Positions 1-8,169 of a stretch of DNA of 64,000 bases are shown here, one piece after another. This DNA is from Comamonas endophytica. Lineage in GTDB: Bacteria > Pseudomonadota > Gammaproteobacteria > Burkholderiales > Burkholderiaceae_C. The notes beneath the pieces are model-generated. The model was given only the letters and a program-made list of their open reading frames with translations. It did not search any database and had not been told where the DNA came from. A program made the translations under genes and the position numbers. The stretch covers positions 682,001 through 746,000 of the forward strand of contig NZ_CP106881.1 in NCBI RefSeq assembly GCF_023634805.2. The letters are read 5' to 3'. Every line of letters starts with the position of its first letter. The stretch's first letter is position 1.

Positions 1-537
1 GAAAGCAGCGTCGGCGCCTTCCTGCTGCGCGCGCGCCGCGAGGGCCTGCGCGACTTCGGCGCCTGCATGAGCCCGCATACCGCCTGGCTGATCCTGCAGG
101 GCATCGAGACCCTGCCGCTGCGCATGGAGCGCCACATGCGCAACACCGAGAAGGTCGTGCAGTACCTGGCCAGCCACCCGCTGGTCAGCCGCGTCGGCCA
201 CCCGATGCTCGAGAGCCATCCCAGCCATGCGCTGGCGAAGAAGCTGCTGCCGCGCGGCGCGGGCTCGGTGTTCAGCTTCGACATCGCCGGCAACCGCAAC
301 CAGGGCAAGAAGTTCATCGAGACGCTCAAGGTCTTCAGCCACCTCGCCAACGTCGGCGACTGCCGCTCGCTGGTGATCCACCCGGCCAGCACCACCCACT
401 TCCGCATGGACGACGACGCGCTAGCTGGCGCCGGCATCGGCCAGGGCACGATCCGCCTGTCGATCGGCCTGGAAGATGCCGACGACCTGATCGACGACCT
501 CAAGCGCGCCCTCAAGGGCGCGGAAAAAGCGGCATAG
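1..537 (+). CDS. O-acetylhomoserine sulfhydrylase-like PLP enzyme (C-terminal part, cut by window edge)
   Basis: The frame is open from base 1, so the gene starts outside the window and only about 178 C-terminal residues are seen. They match the C-terminal domain of the Cys/Met-metabolism PLP enzymes (MetY/MetB/MetZ family). Family signatures visible are the LQGIETLPLRM stretch, the NVGD segment and the HPASTTH motif just before the C-terminal helices. The complete MetY encoded at 5462-6745 on the other strand shows the same three landmarks, so the two are paralogues. Family members make homocysteine from O-acetyl- or O-succinylhomoserine and sulfide, or cleave related thioethers. The PLP lysine lies upstream of the window, so substrate choice cannot be judged. 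A hydrolase gene follows after 8 bp. Confidence 0.85.
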   Translation, partial: ESSVGAFLLRARREGLRDFGACMSPHTAWLILQGIETLPLRMERHMRNTEKVVQYLASHPLVSRVGHPMLESHPSHALAKKLLPRGAGSVFSFDIAGNRNQGKKFIETLKVFSHLANVGDCRSLVIHPASTTHFRMDDDALAGAGIGQGTIRLSIGLEDADDLIDDLKRALKGAEKAA

Positions 538-545
538 GAGCGCGC

Positions 546-1358
546 ATGAACATCGACGTCAAAGGCCATTCCATCTACGCCTATACCGGCGGCAAGGCGC
601 CGCACCCGGGGCAGCCCACGGCCATCCTGATCCACGGCGTGCTCTGCGACCACAGCGTCTGGGCGCTGCAAAGCCGCTACCTCGCCAACCACGGCTGGAA
701 CGTGCTGGCCATCGACCTGCCCGGCCACTGCCGCAGCCAGGGTCCGGCGCCTTCAAGTGTCGAGGAAGCGGCACGCTTCATTGCCGATCTGATGGATGCT
801 GCAGGATTGGAAAAGGCCGCGCTGGTCGGCCACAGCTGGGGCAGCCTGATCGCGCTGCAGGCGGCGGCGGATCTGGGGGATCGCGTGAGCCATCTGGCGC
901 TGGTGGGCATTGCCCATCCCATGAAGGTCTCGCCGGCGCTGCTGGAGTCGGCGCTGAACACGCCCGAGCAAGCCATTCAAATGGTCAACACCTTCTCGCG
1001 CGCCACACTCTCGCCCCCGGGCGGTGCGGGCAGCTGGGTGTTTGGCGCGGGGCTGGCGCTGGGCCGGCGCGTGCTGGCGAGCAATTCACAGCAGAACCTG
1101 CTGCATACCGGCTTCGTTGCGTGCGACAGCTATACCGGCGGCGAGGCGGCAATTGCGGCGATCAGCTGCCCGGTGCTGTTCGCGCTGGGCGCGCAGGACC
1201 AGATGACACCGCCCAAGGGCGCGCAGGGGCTGTTCCAGGCAGCCCAGGCCGCGGGGAAACAGCCGCAGCGGGTGCTGTTGCCGATGGGGCACAACCAGAT
1301 GACGGAGTCACCGGATGAGACCTTGTTTGCGCTGAGGGACTTTCTTCAGGCGGCCTGA
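546..1358 (+). CDS. alpha/beta-fold hydrolase
   Basis: A 270-residue alpha/beta hydrolase. The catalytic triad is readable: Ser97 in GHSWGS (nucleophile elbow), Asp218 in LGAQDQMTPP and His249 in PMGHNQM. The oxyanion-hole HG motif is at residues 30-31 (LIHGV). The ATG at 546 follows the upstream MetY-like stop by 8 bp with an AGGAG just ahead of it, so the two are probably co-transcribed. No signal peptide is visible, so it should be cytoplasmic. The family is too broad to give a substrate; an ester, lactone or C-C hydrolase is possible. It ends 17 bp from the convergent YihY gene. Confidence 0.85.
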   Translation: MNIDVKGHSIYAYTGGKAPHPGQPTAILIHGVLCDHSVWALQSRYLANHGWNVLAIDLPGHCRSQGPAPSSVEEAARFIADLMDAAGLEKAALVGHSWGSLIALQAAADLGDRVSHLALVGIAHPMKVSPALLESALNTPEQAIQMVNTFSRATLSPPGGAGSWVFGAGLALGRRVLASNSQQNLLHTGFVACDSYTGGEAAIAAISCPVLFALGAQDQMTPPKGAQGLFQAAQAAGKQPQRVLLPMGHNQMTESPDETLFALRDFLQAA

Positions 1359-1375
1359 GTTCCAAGGCCGCCGTG

Positions 1376-2722
1376 CTAGGCGTCGCGCTGCGCCTTGGCC
1401 CGCCGAGGCTGCCACAGCACCGCAGGCTCGGCCAGGGCCAGCACCGGGGAGGGAACAGGCGCCTCGGGCGCGGGAACGGGCAGCGCCTGGCGCAGTGTCA
1501 GCTCGTCCCAATGCGCCTGCTGCCACAGCGGCTCTGTGCTGGGGGTTCGCTCCAGCAGCAGGTACTGCAAGAGCGGCGCCAGCGGCGTGGTGTCGGGGTC
1601 GCACAGCAGCACGTAGCGTGCCTCGCGGTCGTCGAGCGCGCGCGTCTGGCCTTCGTCGGGCAGCATGCCCAGCCAGCGCACCGCCGTGAGCGCCGCCAGC
1701 GCCGGCTCGAGCTGCAGCGCATCGACGCGCAGGCGCCGCGCCAGCGCCAGCGCCGGCATGCCGCGCCCGGGCCGGTGGCGCGTTTCCTCCAGCACGGCCA
1801 CGGCTTCCAGTGCCAGCTCGAAGCTCCAGCCGCGGTGCGGCGAGTGGCGCGCCATGCCGGCCAGCAGGCTGGGCAGATAGGCGGTGACCACCGCGCCGAG
1901 CAGGAAGATCACCCAGGCGACATAGATCCAGATCAGCAGGATCGGCACTGTCGCGAAAGTGCCGTAGATGGCCGAATAGGTGGGCACCGATGACAGGTAC
2001 AACGCCAGTATCTTCTTGGCCAGCGCCATGCCGATGGCGACGAACAGCCCGCCGACCAGGGCATGGCGCCACTTGACCGGCGTGTTGGGCACATAGTGGT
2101 AGAGCGCGGCCATGGCGCCCGACAGCAGCAGGAACTCCAGCGAGTTGAAGCCCACCTGCACCGCCTCGGGCAGCGCCGCGACCAAGCCGCGCGAGGCATA
2201 GAGCACATAGGAGGTGGTGGCGATGCTGCCGCCCATCATCAGCGGCCCCAGCGTGATCACCGCCCAGTAGATCAGCAGCCGCTGCCCCAGCGAGCGCATG
2301 CGCTGCACGCGCCAGATGTTGTTGAGCGTGCGGTCCACGGTGAGGATCAGGCTGATCACCGTGACCAGCAGCACGCCGAAGCCCACGCCGCCGAGCTGGC
2401 TGGCCTTGGCCGCGAACTGCATCAGGTAGTCCATGACCTGCTGCGCGATGGCATCGGGGATCAGGCTGTCGATGAGCCAGCGCTGCAGCGTCAGCTGCAG
2501 CCGCCCGAAGGTGGGAAAGGCGGTGAACACCGCCAGCGCAACGGCCACGAAGGGCACCAGCGCCAGCAAGGTGGTGAAGGTGAGGCTGCTGGCGGTGAGC
2601 CCGAGCCGGTCTTCGCGAAAGCGCGCCGACAGCGTGTGCGCGGTATTGCGCCACGGGAAGCTCGCCAGGGTGTGGGCCAATTGGCGCCAGCGCGTGTTCG
2701 CGCGGTGAAAGGTCAAGGCCAT
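1376..2722 (-). CDS. YihY/UPF0761 family inner-membrane protein
   Basis: A 448-residue integral membrane protein of the YihY family, long misnamed ribonuclease BN. The core (about residues 30-290) holds around six hydrophobic segments with the family landmarks ASSLTFTTLLALVPF near the N-terminus, NNIW in the middle and the YSAIYGTFATVPILLIWIY stretch. A soluble, roughly 130-residue C-terminal extension follows and ends in a Pro-rich tail; it resembles the winged-helix-like tails seen on some proteobacterial homologues. I chose the ATG at 2722 because the family N-terminus begins there. The frame stays open far upstream but that part is antisense to other genes. It is divergent from the DUF2069 gene with only 21 bp between start codons. 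Biochemical function is not established. Confidence 0.88.
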   Translation of the reverse strand: MALTFHRANTRWRQLAHTLASFPWRNTAHTLSARFREDRLGLTASSLTFTTLLALVPFVAVALAVFTAFPTFGRLQLTLQRWLIDSLIPDAIAQQVMDYLMQFAAKASQLGGVGFGVLLVTVISLILTVDRTLNNIWRVQRMRSLGQRLLIYWAVITLGPLMMGGSIATTSYVLYASRGLVAALPEAVQVGFNSLEFLLLSGAMAALYHYVPNTPVKWRHALVGGLFVAIGMALAKKILALYLSSVPTYSAIYGTFATVPILLIWIYVAWVIFLLGAVVTAYLPSLLAGMARHSPHRGWSFELALEAVAVLEETRHRPGRGMPALALARRLRVDALQLEPALAALTAVRWLGMLPDEGQTRALDDREARYVLLCDPDTTPLAPLLQYLLLERTPSTEPLWQQAHWDELTLRQALPVPAPEAPVPSPVLALAEPAVLWQPRRAKAQRDA

Positions 2723-2743
2723 GGCCGATATGATGCCATCCCA

Positions 2744-3139
2744 ATGCACTCCTCCAATTCCCGACCCGGCAGCGATGTGGCTGCCACCCGCTGGTGGGCC
2801 GTTGCCAGCCTGCTGGCGCTGGTGCTGCTGTGCGTGGCCTGGGAGCTGTGGCTCGCGCCGCTGCGCCCGGGCGGCTCGTGGCTGGCGCTCAAGGCCCTGC
2901 CGCTGTGCCTGGCGCTGGCCGGCCTGCTCAAGCACCGCATGTACACCTACCGCTGGGTCAGCCTGGCGGTGTGGCTGTATTTCACCGAAGGCGTGGTGCG
3001 CGCCTGGAGCGATCCCGCGCCCGGCCGCTGGCTGGCGCTGGCCGAGATCGCGCTGTGCCTGTCTCTGTTCGCGGCCTGCACGCTGCATGTGCGCTGGCGC
3101 CAGCGCGCGGCCAGGGCGGCCGCCGCCCCTGCCCTGTGA
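2744..3139 (+). CDS. DUF2069 small inner-membrane protein
   Basis: A 131-residue protein with four predicted membrane helices (about residues 20-35, 48-60, 70-82 and 98-112). The LKHRMYTYRW motif in the loop after helix 2 and the YFTEGVVRAWSDP motif are hallmarks of DUF2069. The family is widespread in beta- and gammaproteobacteria and has no assigned function; genes near it often encode WrbA- or YihY-type proteins, as here. The ATG at 2744 gives the standard family length, although the frame is open further upstream. The downstream FAD-oxidase gene starts 19 bp after its stop. Confidence 0.85.
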   Translation: MHSSNSRPGSDVAATRWWAVASLLALVLLCVAWELWLAPLRPGGSWLALKALPLCLALAGLLKHRMYTYRWVSLAVWLYFTEGVVRAWSDPAPGRWLALAEIALCLSLFAACTLHVRWRQRAARAAAAPAL

Positions 3140-3158
3140 TTCCCTTGCGAGAAATCTG

Positions 3159-4589
3159 ATGACCCCACTGCTCGATATCCTGCGCCAGATCGTTGGCGCC
3201 CCCCATGTGCTGACCGAAGGCGACCTGAGCGCCTGGGAGCAGGACTGGCGCCGCCGCAGCCACGGCAAGGCGCTGGCCGTGGTGCGCCCGGCCAGCACCG
3301 CCGAGGTCGCGGCCGTCGTGCGCGCCTGCGCCGACAACGGCACCAGCATCGTTCCCCAGGGCGGCAACACCGGCCTGTCCGTGGGCTCCACGCCCGACAC
3401 CAGCGGCACCCAGGTCGTGCTGAGCCTGCAGCGCATGCAGGCCGTGCGCGGCCTCGACCGCGACAACCTGACGCTCACGGTGGAGGCCGGCTGCATCCTG
3501 CAGAACGTGCAGCAGGCGGCGGCCGATGCCGGGCTGCTGTTCCCGCTGTCGCTGGCCGCCGAGGGCAGCTGCACCATTGGCGGCAACCTGGGCACGAACG
3601 CCGGCGGCACGCAGGTCGTGCGCTATGGCAATTCACGCGATCTGTGCCTTGGCCTGGAAGTGGTCACGCCCCGGGGCGAGATCTGGGACGGGCTCAAGGG
3701 CCTGCGCAAGGACAACACCGGCTATGACCTGCGCGACCTGTTCATCGGCAGCGAAGGCACGCTGGGCGTGATCACCGCGGCCACGCTCAAGCTCTTCCCG
3801 CAGCCCGCGGCGCGCCTGACGGCCTGGGCTGCGGTGCCATCGATGGAAGCCGCCGTGCGCCTGCTGGGCCTGGCGCACCGGCAGCTGGGCGCGGGGCTCA
3901 CCGGCTTCGAGGTCATGGGCCAATTCGCGCTGAGCCTGGTCGTGCGCCACATGCCGCAGCTGCGCGTGCCCTTTGCGGACATGGCCGAGGCGCCCTACTG
4001 CGTGCTGCTGGAGAATTCCGACAGCGAATCCGAGGAACATGCGCGCAGCCGCTTCGAGGCGCTGCTGGAGATGGCGTTCGAGGATGGGTGCGTGCTCGAC
4101 GCCGTGGTCGCCGAGAGCATCTCGCAGGCCAAGGGCCTGTGGCATGTGCGCGAGAGCATTCCGCTGGCGCAGGCCGAGGAAGGGCTCAACATCAAGCACG
4201 ACATCTCGATCGCAGCGTCACGCATTCCCGCCTTCGTGGCGCATGCCGATGCGCTGCTGCAGGCGGAAATTCCCGGCGTGCGCCTGGTCAACTTCGGCCA
4301 TCTGGGCGATGGCAACCTGCACTACAACGTGCAGGCGCCGGCCGATGGCGACCCCAAGGCCTTCCTGCGCGAGCAGGAGGAGCGCGTGAACCATCTGGTC
4401 TACGAGGCGGTGGCGCAATTCGGCGGCTCGTTCTCGGCAGAGCACGGGGTGGGCGCGCTGAAAGTGGACAAGCTGCAGCAATACCATTCGCCGGTGGCGC
4501 TGGGGATGATGCGCGCGATCAAGCAGGCGCTGGACCCCAAGGGGATCATGAACCCCGGCTGCGTTCTACCTCGCCAGGATGCTGCTTAA
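3159..4589 (+). CDS. FAD-binding oxidoreductase, D-2-hydroxyacid dehydrogenase (GlcD/D2HGDH-like)
   Basis: A 476-residue two-domain flavoprotein. The N-terminal FAD_binding_4 (PCMH) domain carries PQGGNTGLSVG and TIGGNLGTNAGG, which bind the FAD pyrophosphate. The C-terminal FAD-oxidase domain carries HLGDGNLHYN (metal/substrate histidines) and the FSAEHGVG signature. Family members oxidise D-2-hydroxyacids such as D-lactate, glycolate or D-2-hydroxyglutarate and pass electrons to quinone, cytochrome or ETF. Length and motifs fit the single-subunit D-2-hydroxyglutarate/D-lactate dehydrogenase type, but the sequence does not fix the substrate. The stop codon overlaps the convergent lipoprotein gene by 4 bp. 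Confidence 0.88.
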   Translation: MTPLLDILRQIVGAPHVLTEGDLSAWEQDWRRRSHGKALAVVRPASTAEVAAVVRACADNGTSIVPQGGNTGLSVGSTPDTSGTQVVLSLQRMQAVRGLDRDNLTLTVEAGCILQNVQQAAADAGLLFPLSLAAEGSCTIGGNLGTNAGGTQVVRYGNSRDLCLGLEVVTPRGEIWDGLKGLRKDNTGYDLRDLFIGSEGTLGVITAATLKLFPQPAARLTAWAAVPSMEAAVRLLGLAHRQLGAGLTGFEVMGQFALSLVVRHMPQLRVPFADMAEAPYCVLLENSDSESEEHARSRFEALLEMAFEDGCVLDAVVAESISQAKGLWHVRESIPLAQAEEGLNIKHDISIAASRIPAFVAHADALLQAEIPGVRLVNFGHLGDGNLHYNVQAPADGDPKAFLREQEERVNHLVYEAVAQFGGSFSAEHGVGALKVDKLQQYHSPVALGMMRAIKQALDPKGIMNPGCVLPRQDAA

Positions 4590-5224
4590 GGCACGGCCTT
4601 GCGCTGGTTCTGGATCAGCGTCTGCACATCCTTGGGCCAGGGAATCTGCGCCGCCGGGGGATCGACGAACTCCTGCGACTGGCCGGCGTTGATCAGCCAG
4701 ACGCGCAGCGCGTTCTGCTGCGGGTCGATGACGACGGCCGCCGCCTCGACGCCGCCTTCGTGCGGGCGGTTGCCGGTGATGAACCACAGGCCGTCGGCTG
4801 CGGTGAGGGGCGACACCGTGCGCATGTTCGCCAGCAGCACCGGGTACTCCGCGCCCAGCAGCGCGCGCAACCTTGCGGCCAGCACGCCCTGCTCCAGGTA
4901 ATTGTCCGCGTCATAGGGGTACTGGCCGACCGAAGGGGCCAGCGTGGCCAGCGATTCCAGCGGCGCGCCGGCGCTTGCCGGAGCATCGGCGGCGGGCGTC
5001 TTCGGCACCGGCTTGTCGCTCAGGATCACCGCCGCGGTGGAGGTGACGTCGGCGGTGCTCAGCGGCACCGGCGCCGCATGGATGGTGCCCGCCATCGCGG
5101 GGACCGTCACGGCCGGAGCTGCATGCGCCGCCTTGGGTTCGGGCGGCTTGGGCTCGCAGGCGGCCAGCAGGCCTGCCGCGGCCACGGCCATCAATGTCTG
5201 ACCGGAAAGAAACACAAAGCGCAT
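4586..5224 (-). CDS. putative lipoprotein of unknown function
   Basis: A 212-residue protein with a lipoprotein signal: MRFVF..., a hydrophobic stretch, then the lipobox LLAAC with Cys22 as the predicted lipidation site. An Ala/Pro-rich linker of about 80 residues follows, then a compact C-terminal domain of about 110 residues with NYLEQGVLAARLRALLG and GLWFITGNRPHEGG. I do not recognise a named family with certainty. The C-terminal part is probably periplasmic and anchored to a membrane by the lipid. A 237-bp gap, containing the terminator of the neighbouring metY, separates it from metY on the same strand. Confidence 0.7.
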   Translation of the reverse strand: MRFVFLSGQTLMAVAAAGLLAACEPKPPEPKAAHAAPAVTVPAMAGTIHAAPVPLSTADVTSTAAVILSDKPVPKTPAADAPASAGAPLESLATLAPSVGQYPYDADNYLEQGVLAARLRALLGAEYPVLLANMRTVSPLTAADGLWFITGNRPHEGGVEAAAVVIDPQQNALRVWLINAGQSQEFVDPPAAQIPWPKDVQTLIQNQRKAVP

Positions 5225-5410
5225 GGTTCACACCTTCGAGCAAAGGGTTGATTGCGGCATCGCGCCGACGCCGCATCCCGATCTTGTATCACGGCCCTGG
5301 CACCCGCGCTGGGCGCCTGTCAGGCCTGGTCCTGCACCATTCTGATACGCGCATCCTGTGCGGCCTGTCGGTCAAGGCGCCGCGCTGCGGCACATGTCAT
5401 GCGAGCCATG

Positions 5411-5435
5411 AAAAAACCGGCGCCATGGACGCCGG
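5411..5435 (-). terminator. Rho-independent terminator of metY
   Basis: On the minus strand the sequence reads CCGGCG, a 7-nt loop, CGCCGG, then six T residues (plus-strand stem 5417-5435, A-run 5411-5416). It lies 26 bp past the stop of the metY gene ending at 5462, so it most likely ends that transcript. Confidence 0.75.
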
Positions 5436-5461
5436 GTTCCCGAGCTGCGTCGAAGCCGCGA

Positions 5462-6745
5462 TCAGACCTGGGCCAGCGCCTGATCCAGGTCCTCCAGCAG
5501 ATCATCGATATGCTCGATGCCCACCGACAGCCGCACCATGCCCTCGGTCACGCCAGCCTTGGCCAGTTCCGCGGCATCGAGCTGGCGGTGCGTGGTGGAT
5601 GCCGGGTGCGTGGCCAGCGACTTGGCGTCGCCGATGTTGACCAGCCGCGTGAACAGCTGCAGCGCATCAAGGAAACGCGCCCCGGCCGCGCGCGCATCGC
5701 CGCCATTGGCCTTGAGGCTGAAGGACACGATGCCCGAGGCGCGGCCGCCCGACTGCTTCTGCACAATGGCATGGTCGGGATGGTCCGGCAGGCCGGCGTA
5801 GCGCACCCACTCCACCTTGGGGTGCTGCTGCAGCGTCTGTGCGATCTTCAGCGTGTTGTCGCAGATGCGGTCCATGCGCAGCGCCAGCGTCTCGATGCCC
5901 TGCAGGATCTGGAAGGCGTTCTGTGGCGAAAGGGCTGCGCCCATGTTGCGCAGCGGCACCACGCGCGCGCGGCCGATGTAGGCCGCCGGGCCCAGCGCTT
6001 CGGTGTAGACCACGCCGTGGTAGCTGACGTCGGGCTCGTTCAGCCGCGGGAAGCGCCCGGCGTGTTCGGCCCAGGGGAAGGTGCCGCTGTCCACGATCGC
6101 GCCGCCGACGCTGGTGCCATGGCCGCCGAGGTACTTGGTCAGCGAGTGCACGACGATGTCCGCGCCGAATTCGATCGGCCGCAGCAGGTAGGGCGAGGGC
6201 ACGGTGTTGTCGACGATCAACGGCACGCCATGCGCATGGGCGACATCGGCCAGCGCTCGGATGTCGGTCACGTTGCCCAGCGGGTTGCCAATGGACTCGA
6301 TGAACACGGCCTTGGTCTTGGCGTCGATCAGCTTGCCGAAACTTTGCGGGTCGCGCGCATCGGCGAAGCGCACCTCGATGCCCTGCTGCGGGAAGGTGTG
6401 GGCAAACAGGTTGTAGGTGCCGCCATAGAGTGTGGCTGCCGAGACGATGTTGTCGCCGGCTTCGGCAATGGTCTGGATCGCCGCGGTGATAGCCGCCATG
6501 CCCGAGGCCAGCGCCAGCGCGGCGATGCCGCCCTCGAGCGCCGCCACGCGCTTTTCCAGCACGTCGGTGGTCGGGTTCATGATGCGGGTGTAGATGTTGC
6601 CCGGCACCTTCAGGTCGAACAGGTCGGCGCCATGCTGGGCGTTGTCGAAGGCATAGGCCACGGTCTGGTAGATGGGAACCGCCACGGCCTTGGTGGTGGG
6701 GTCCGGGCTGTAGCCGGCGTGGACGGCCAGGGTTTCAATGCGCAT
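5462..6745 (-). CDS. metY: O-acetylhomoserine aminocarboxypropyltransferase (O-acetylhomoserine sulfhydrylase)
   Basis: A complete 427-residue MetY: a PLP enzyme that makes homocysteine or methionine from O-acetyl-homoserine and sulfide or methanethiol. The N-terminus has the family start ETLAVHAGYSPDPTT and VPIYQTVAYAF. The PLP-lysine motif is VVHSLTKYLGGHG, and the C-terminus has NIGDAKSLATHPASTTH. The ATG at 6745 is chosen over an in-frame start 13 codons upstream because an AAGGAGA ribosome-binding site sits just before it. It is monocistronic or leads its own unit, with a 141-bp gap to the secretion operon upstream and a good terminator at 5411-5435. A paralogue lies at the left window edge. 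Confidence 0.93.
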   Translation of the reverse strand: MRIETLAVHAGYSPDPTTKAVAVPIYQTVAYAFDNAQHGADLFDLKVPGNIYTRIMNPTTDVLEKRVAALEGGIAALALASGMAAITAAIQTIAEAGDNIVSAATLYGGTYNLFAHTFPQQGIEVRFADARDPQSFGKLIDAKTKAVFIESIGNPLGNVTDIRALADVAHAHGVPLIVDNTVPSPYLLRPIEFGADIVVHSLTKYLGGHGTSVGGAIVDSGTFPWAEHAGRFPRLNEPDVSYHGVVYTEALGPAAYIGRARVVPLRNMGAALSPQNAFQILQGIETLALRMDRICDNTLKIAQTLQQHPKVEWVRYAGLPDHPDHAIVQKQSGGRASGIVSFSLKANGGDARAAGARFLDALQLFTRLVNIGDAKSLATHPASTTHRQLDAAELAKAGVTEGMVRLSVGIEHIDDLLEDLDQALAQV

Positions 6746-6886
6746 GTGCTCGTCTCCTTGAAAGTTTCGGGTGGAACGCGTCATCGTGAAATTCTAGGAC
6801 CCGCCTGCCGTCCGTGCGCTCCCGCAACTTCGCATTTAAAGTCATATGCTTAGCAGATTTTTGCCGCGACCATCTGCGCCACGAAG

Positions 6887-7432
6887 TCACCAGGCTGTCT
6901 GGTCCACGCGGGACCTCCAATACCCTTTCACTGTTGCCGCCCCGCTCATCGAACGGGTTTGTTCAGCGCGCTCAAACCGCTCGAGCCGCCAGAGCCCAAT
7001 CTGGCGCGACGCAGCATCGAGCGCATTGGAAACATGCGCGGCCTGCTCCAGCTTGTCTAGTTCATATTCCAGGGTCGCATCCCCAGTCGCACTGTCGAAG
7101 CTCAGCTGGAGCAATCGTGCATCGGCCAACGCAGGGGCCTCGATGGTGTCGTACAACTGGTTCCAGTCGCGTTGAAGCAGGCGGACGGCCGCGGCCTCGC
7201 TGGCGGCTCTCACGTGGCCCAAAGGATTCGCGGTTTTCTTCCGCTCAGCCAGCTCCTGCAACTGCAGCGCTTGAAAGCTGGCGAGTTCTTGGTCCAATGC
7301 CACGCGTTTCCGATGCGTTTGCCAGATCGGCACCACCAGGCTCAACGTGATCGCCAGCAACACAACCGCAGCAGCTGTCCAGACCAGCTTCCAAGTCTCG
7401 TTTTCCACAAACTCGATCTGCACCGACCTCAT
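6887..7432 (-). CDS. PilN/GspL-C-like bitopic assembly protein
   Basis: A 181-residue protein, last in the secretion/pilus operon. A short cytoplasmic N-terminus (MRSVQIEFVENETWK) is followed by one membrane helix at about residues 17-37. Next comes a coiled-coil-like segment (QTHRKRVALDQELASFQALQLQELAERKK), then a periplasmic alpha/beta region and a Tyr/Trp/Arg-rich tail. This is the plan of PilN and of the C-terminal half of GspL. Its start overlaps the stop of the preceding PilM-like gene by 4 bp, which supports a working pair. Recognition is by architecture and position only, as the sequence is divergent. Confidence 0.6.
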   Translation of the reverse strand: MRSVQIEFVENETWKLVWTAAAVVLLAITLSLVVPIWQTHRKRVALDQELASFQALQLQELAERKKTANPLGHVRAASEAAAVRLLQRDWNQLYDTIEAPALADARLLQLSFDSATGDATLEYELDKLEQAAHVSNALDAASRQIGLWRLERFERAEQTRSMSGAATVKGYWRSRVDQTAW

Positions 7433-8169
7433 GGCAGCCTTCCCCAGTGGCGATGCAAGACACTGGGCCCGCCTGACAAAACCGCCTCGACGGGATCCCG
7501 AGCGAAGGTCAAGATCACGGTATTCCATTGCTCGGGAGCCTCCGATCGCGACTCCAGCTGCGCCAGATGGGCCACTGCCTCTGCAGCATCGAAGCGCCTC
7601 ATCCAGCTCATCGCACCCGCTGCGCCCCGGGTACTCAGCTCCAGCACGGTCAATGCATCGGGCTCGAGAAAAGCCAGTCTGTTCACCTGGCTTCGCTCAG
7701 ACAGTCGGTCTCTCGTCGCCACTGCCCACAACGGTTGCAGGCCAAGCAGGCGCCCCTGGCAGCTTTGCGCCCACCGCTGGATGATTTGATAGATGCCTGG
7801 CTGCATGAACGCCGCCAGGCCCCGATGCCGGGAATCGAGGCTGCATACGATTTCCGCAGCCTGCTCTCCAGGCATTCCAATGGCCAGGGCCGCATGGGCC
7901 TGCGCAAGGGCCACCATTTCCCGATGGCGCCTGACACTCGCAGGCGCCACGAAGGCTACAGGCGGGCAAAAAGCGGCGCTCAGGTGTACGCGCAGACGCC
8001 ATGGTTTGGCATGTTCCCGGCCGAGGGCTTCATCGACCTTCTGCAGCACATCGGCGAGCGGCAGGGTGGGCGGTGGCTCGAAGCGCCAAAGCGGCGCACC
8101 GGGGCACTGCACCAGCACAAGACCGGCTCCCACATATACATCCAGCTTTTCAGGCCAAACCGACCACAC
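7429..8169 (-). CDS. PilM/GspL-N-like cytoplasmic assembly protein
   Basis: A 246-residue protein without membrane segments. The N-terminus (KLDVYVGAGLVLVQ) resembles the opening strands of actin-like PilM/GspL cytoplasmic domains, but the sequence is very divergent and I cannot see a complete ATP-binding site. It lies between gspE and the bitopic PilN-like gene and overlaps both (20 bp and 4 bp). That is where a platform protein linking ATPase to inner-membrane complex would be expected. The GTG at 8169 is used as start, inside the gspE 3' end; a later start is possible. Function is inferred from context. Confidence 0.55.
   Translation of the reverse strand: MWSVWPEKLDVYVGAGLVLVQCPGAPLWRFEPPPTLPLADVLQKVDEALGREHAKPWRLRVHLSAAFCPPVAFVAPASVRRHREMVALAQAHAALAIGMPGEQAAEIVCSLDSRHRGLAAFMQPGIYQIIQRWAQSCQGRLLGLQPLWAVATRDRLSERSQVNRLAFLEPDALTVLELSTRGAAGAMSWMRRFDAAEAVAHLAQLESRSEAPEQWNTVILTFARDPVEAVLSGGPSVLHRHWGRLP

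Noticed and set aside
2723..3610. Upstream extension of the YihY frame to 744 codons
   Set aside because: The extra part is antisense to the DUF2069 and FAD-oxidase genes and the family N-terminus starts at the ATG at 2722.
6746..6886. Possible SAM-type riboswitch ahead of metY
   Set aside because: The 141-bp leader shows no aptamer core that I could fold by eye, only a weak AT-rich stretch around 6835-6860.
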